DNA of 64,000 nt. Source: Halobacterium zhouii (GTDB lineage: Archaea > Halobacteriota > Halobacteria > Halobacteriales > Halobacteriaceae). The stretch spans positions 1,488,001 through 1,552,000 of the forward strand of contig NZ_CP089593.1 in assembly GCF_021249405.1 (NCBI RefSeq), given 5' to 3'. The notes beneath the pieces are model-generated. The model saw only the letters and a list, made by a program, of their open reading frames with translations, made no database searches and was not told the DNA's origin. The position numbers and the translations under genes are program-made. Below, piece by piece: positions 63,473 to 64,000 of this stretch. The stretch's first letter is position 1, and each line of letters starts with the position of its first letter.

Positions 63473-63808
63473 TCAGCATTGATACTCGTCGAGTTCGCGG
63501 GCGAGTCGCTTCGCGGCCGCGACGTGCTGGTCTGCCGTCTCGTCCCCGGTTCCGTCGACGTGACCGAGCAACTTCCTGGCCTGCTCGACGCGCCGCTCGA
63601 CGACATCGTCCGGCGTCTCCTCCCCGAGCGCGTCCGCGACCACGGCTTCGGCCTCTCCGAGGTATCGACTCGCGGCCGTCTCGACGGGCAACTCGGCGGT
63701 CGCGGCGAGGTGGTCGTGAAGCTCACGGAGCCACTCTCCAGGCACGTCCGCGTCCCCCTCAGACCCGTCCGAACGTCCCGGTGGCTCCCCCGGACCTCCC
63801 TCAGACAC
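63473..63808 (-). CDS. Small conserved haloarchaeal protein, unknown
   Basis: A 111-residue acidic helical protein (LRELHDHLAATAELPVETAA, DDVVERRVEQARKLLGHVDG and AAKRLARELDEYQC at the end). I know no function. Its start overlaps the end of the upstream helicase gene by eight bases, so the two are cotranscribed, and it ends about 64 bases before the transducer start. The regular helical pattern suggests a small helical bundle. Confidence 0.7.
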   Translation of the reverse strand: MSEGGPGEPPGRSDGSEGDADVPGEWLRELHDHLAATAELPVETAASRYLGEAEAVVADALGEETPDDVVERRVEQARKLLGHVDGTGDETADQHVAAAKRLARELDEYQC

Positions 63809-64000
63809 GCTCGCTCCCCGACTCGGTGACGCGCACGCCCTTCGACGCGAGGTGGCGCATGCGACTCCGCGCGTCGTCCTCCTCCTCGGTCCCCCGGGTC
63901 GCCAGCACGAACAGCAGGGAGTCGCCGCTGGGCCGCATCGTTCGACCCGCGCGCTGGGCGCCTTGCCGGCGACTACCGCCGAGGCCGGACGCCACGACAG
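63801..64000 (-). CDS. XPB/Rad25-type DNA repair helicase, C-terminus (partial)
   Basis: Only the last 65 or so codons are in the window; the gene continues past base 64000. The visible end has SGLGGSRRQGAQRAGRTMRP, a superfamily 2 helicase motif VI (Q-R-x-G-R) with the RRQGAQRAGR form typical of XPB-like archaeal helicases, followed by LLFVLATRGTEEEDDARSRM and HLASKGVRV, where XPB proteins carry the TRGT-E signature. XPB/Rad25 unwinds DNA in repair. Any start codon inside the window would be false, because the frame is open to the edge. Confidence 0.72.
   Translation of the reverse strand, partial: VVASGLGGSRRQGAQRAGRTMRPSGDSLLFVLATRGTEEEDDARSRMRHLASKGVRVTESGSERV

Noticed and set aside
63801..63995. 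A complete 64-residue gene at the right edge
   Set aside because: The frame is open to the window end and the sequence carries a helicase motif VI, so it is the C-terminus of a larger XPB-like gene.

Overview
The window is a piece of a haloarchaeal (class Halobacteria) chromosome. The evidence is a high G+C content, strongly acidic proteins, archaeal-type ribosomal proteins (L21e, S28e, L24e, L7Ae, L18e) and archaeal RNA polymerase subunits (Rpb4/F, D, K, N). It also has class II archaeal tRNAs, a mevalonate-kinase/isopentenyl-phosphate-kinase lipid route, a PGF-CTERM surface protein, and many leaderless genes with a TATA-like box about 28 nt before the start codon. The block porA-porB-lrpA1-aspB3 matches the arrangement known from Halobacterium salinarum.

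Layout. 0-7 kb: rpl21e, rpoF, a DUF655 protein, ksgA, an MscS channel, a HemK2-like methyltransferase and two adjacent MetE-family genes. 7-9 kb: a small membrane protein, a TOBE/molbindin protein, then the rpl7ae-rps28e-rpl24e-ndk operon with a foldable mRNA leader. 9.8-20.5 kb: tmcA, a DUF456 protein, gltX, idsA, RNase J, IPK, mevalonate kinase, a DUF1508 protein and a VOC protein. 20.7-26.8 kb: the large translation/transcription operon (rps13-rps4-rps11-rpoD; rpl18e-rpl13-rps9-rpoN-rpoK-eno-rps2) with tRNA-Ser(GCU) and tRNA-Leu(CAG). 26.9-29.4 kb: moaA divergent from an Mrp/NBP35 ATPase, with an 18-bp palindrome between them. 29.4-31.2 kb: an AT-rich accessory cassette of three overlapping genes (PIN-domain toxin-like, winged-helix/antitoxin-like, unknown). 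31.4-42.6 kb: porAB, lrpA1, aspB3, a SRPBCC protein, a short FAD protein, an ABC-2 exporter, an EamA transporter, a secreted 5'-nucleotidase-like protein and a thioesterase.

42.7-61.6 kb: a catabolic and molybdenum-enzyme region. It contains a MocA-like cytidylyltransferase, MoeA, an IclR regulator, a CaiB/BaiF CoA-transferase, a cyclase-family metal hydrolase, XdhC, the three subunits of a xanthine-dehydrogenase-family molybdenum hydroxylase (S, L, M) with CoxG, a CocE/NonD hydrolase, an NCS2 nucleobase permease and a hydantoinase/dihydropyrimidinase-family amidohydrolase. Together they look like uptake, hydroxylation and hydrolytic ring opening of an N-heterocycle (purine- or pyrimidine-like); the substrate cannot be read from sequence. 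The window ends with a soluble PAS chemotaxis transducer, an unknown small protein and the C-terminus of an XPB/Rad25-type helicase.

The most unusual feature is a dispersed family of intergenic elements (copies near 1.5, 9.5 and 53.2 kb, derivatives near 14.6 and 47.4 kb, a half-site near 20.6 kb). In the two best copies, four helices abut exactly to make a four-way junction. Two helices are conserved in sequence and two differ completely between copies while still pairing, which is compensatory evidence for a selected DNA cruciform or structured RNA.
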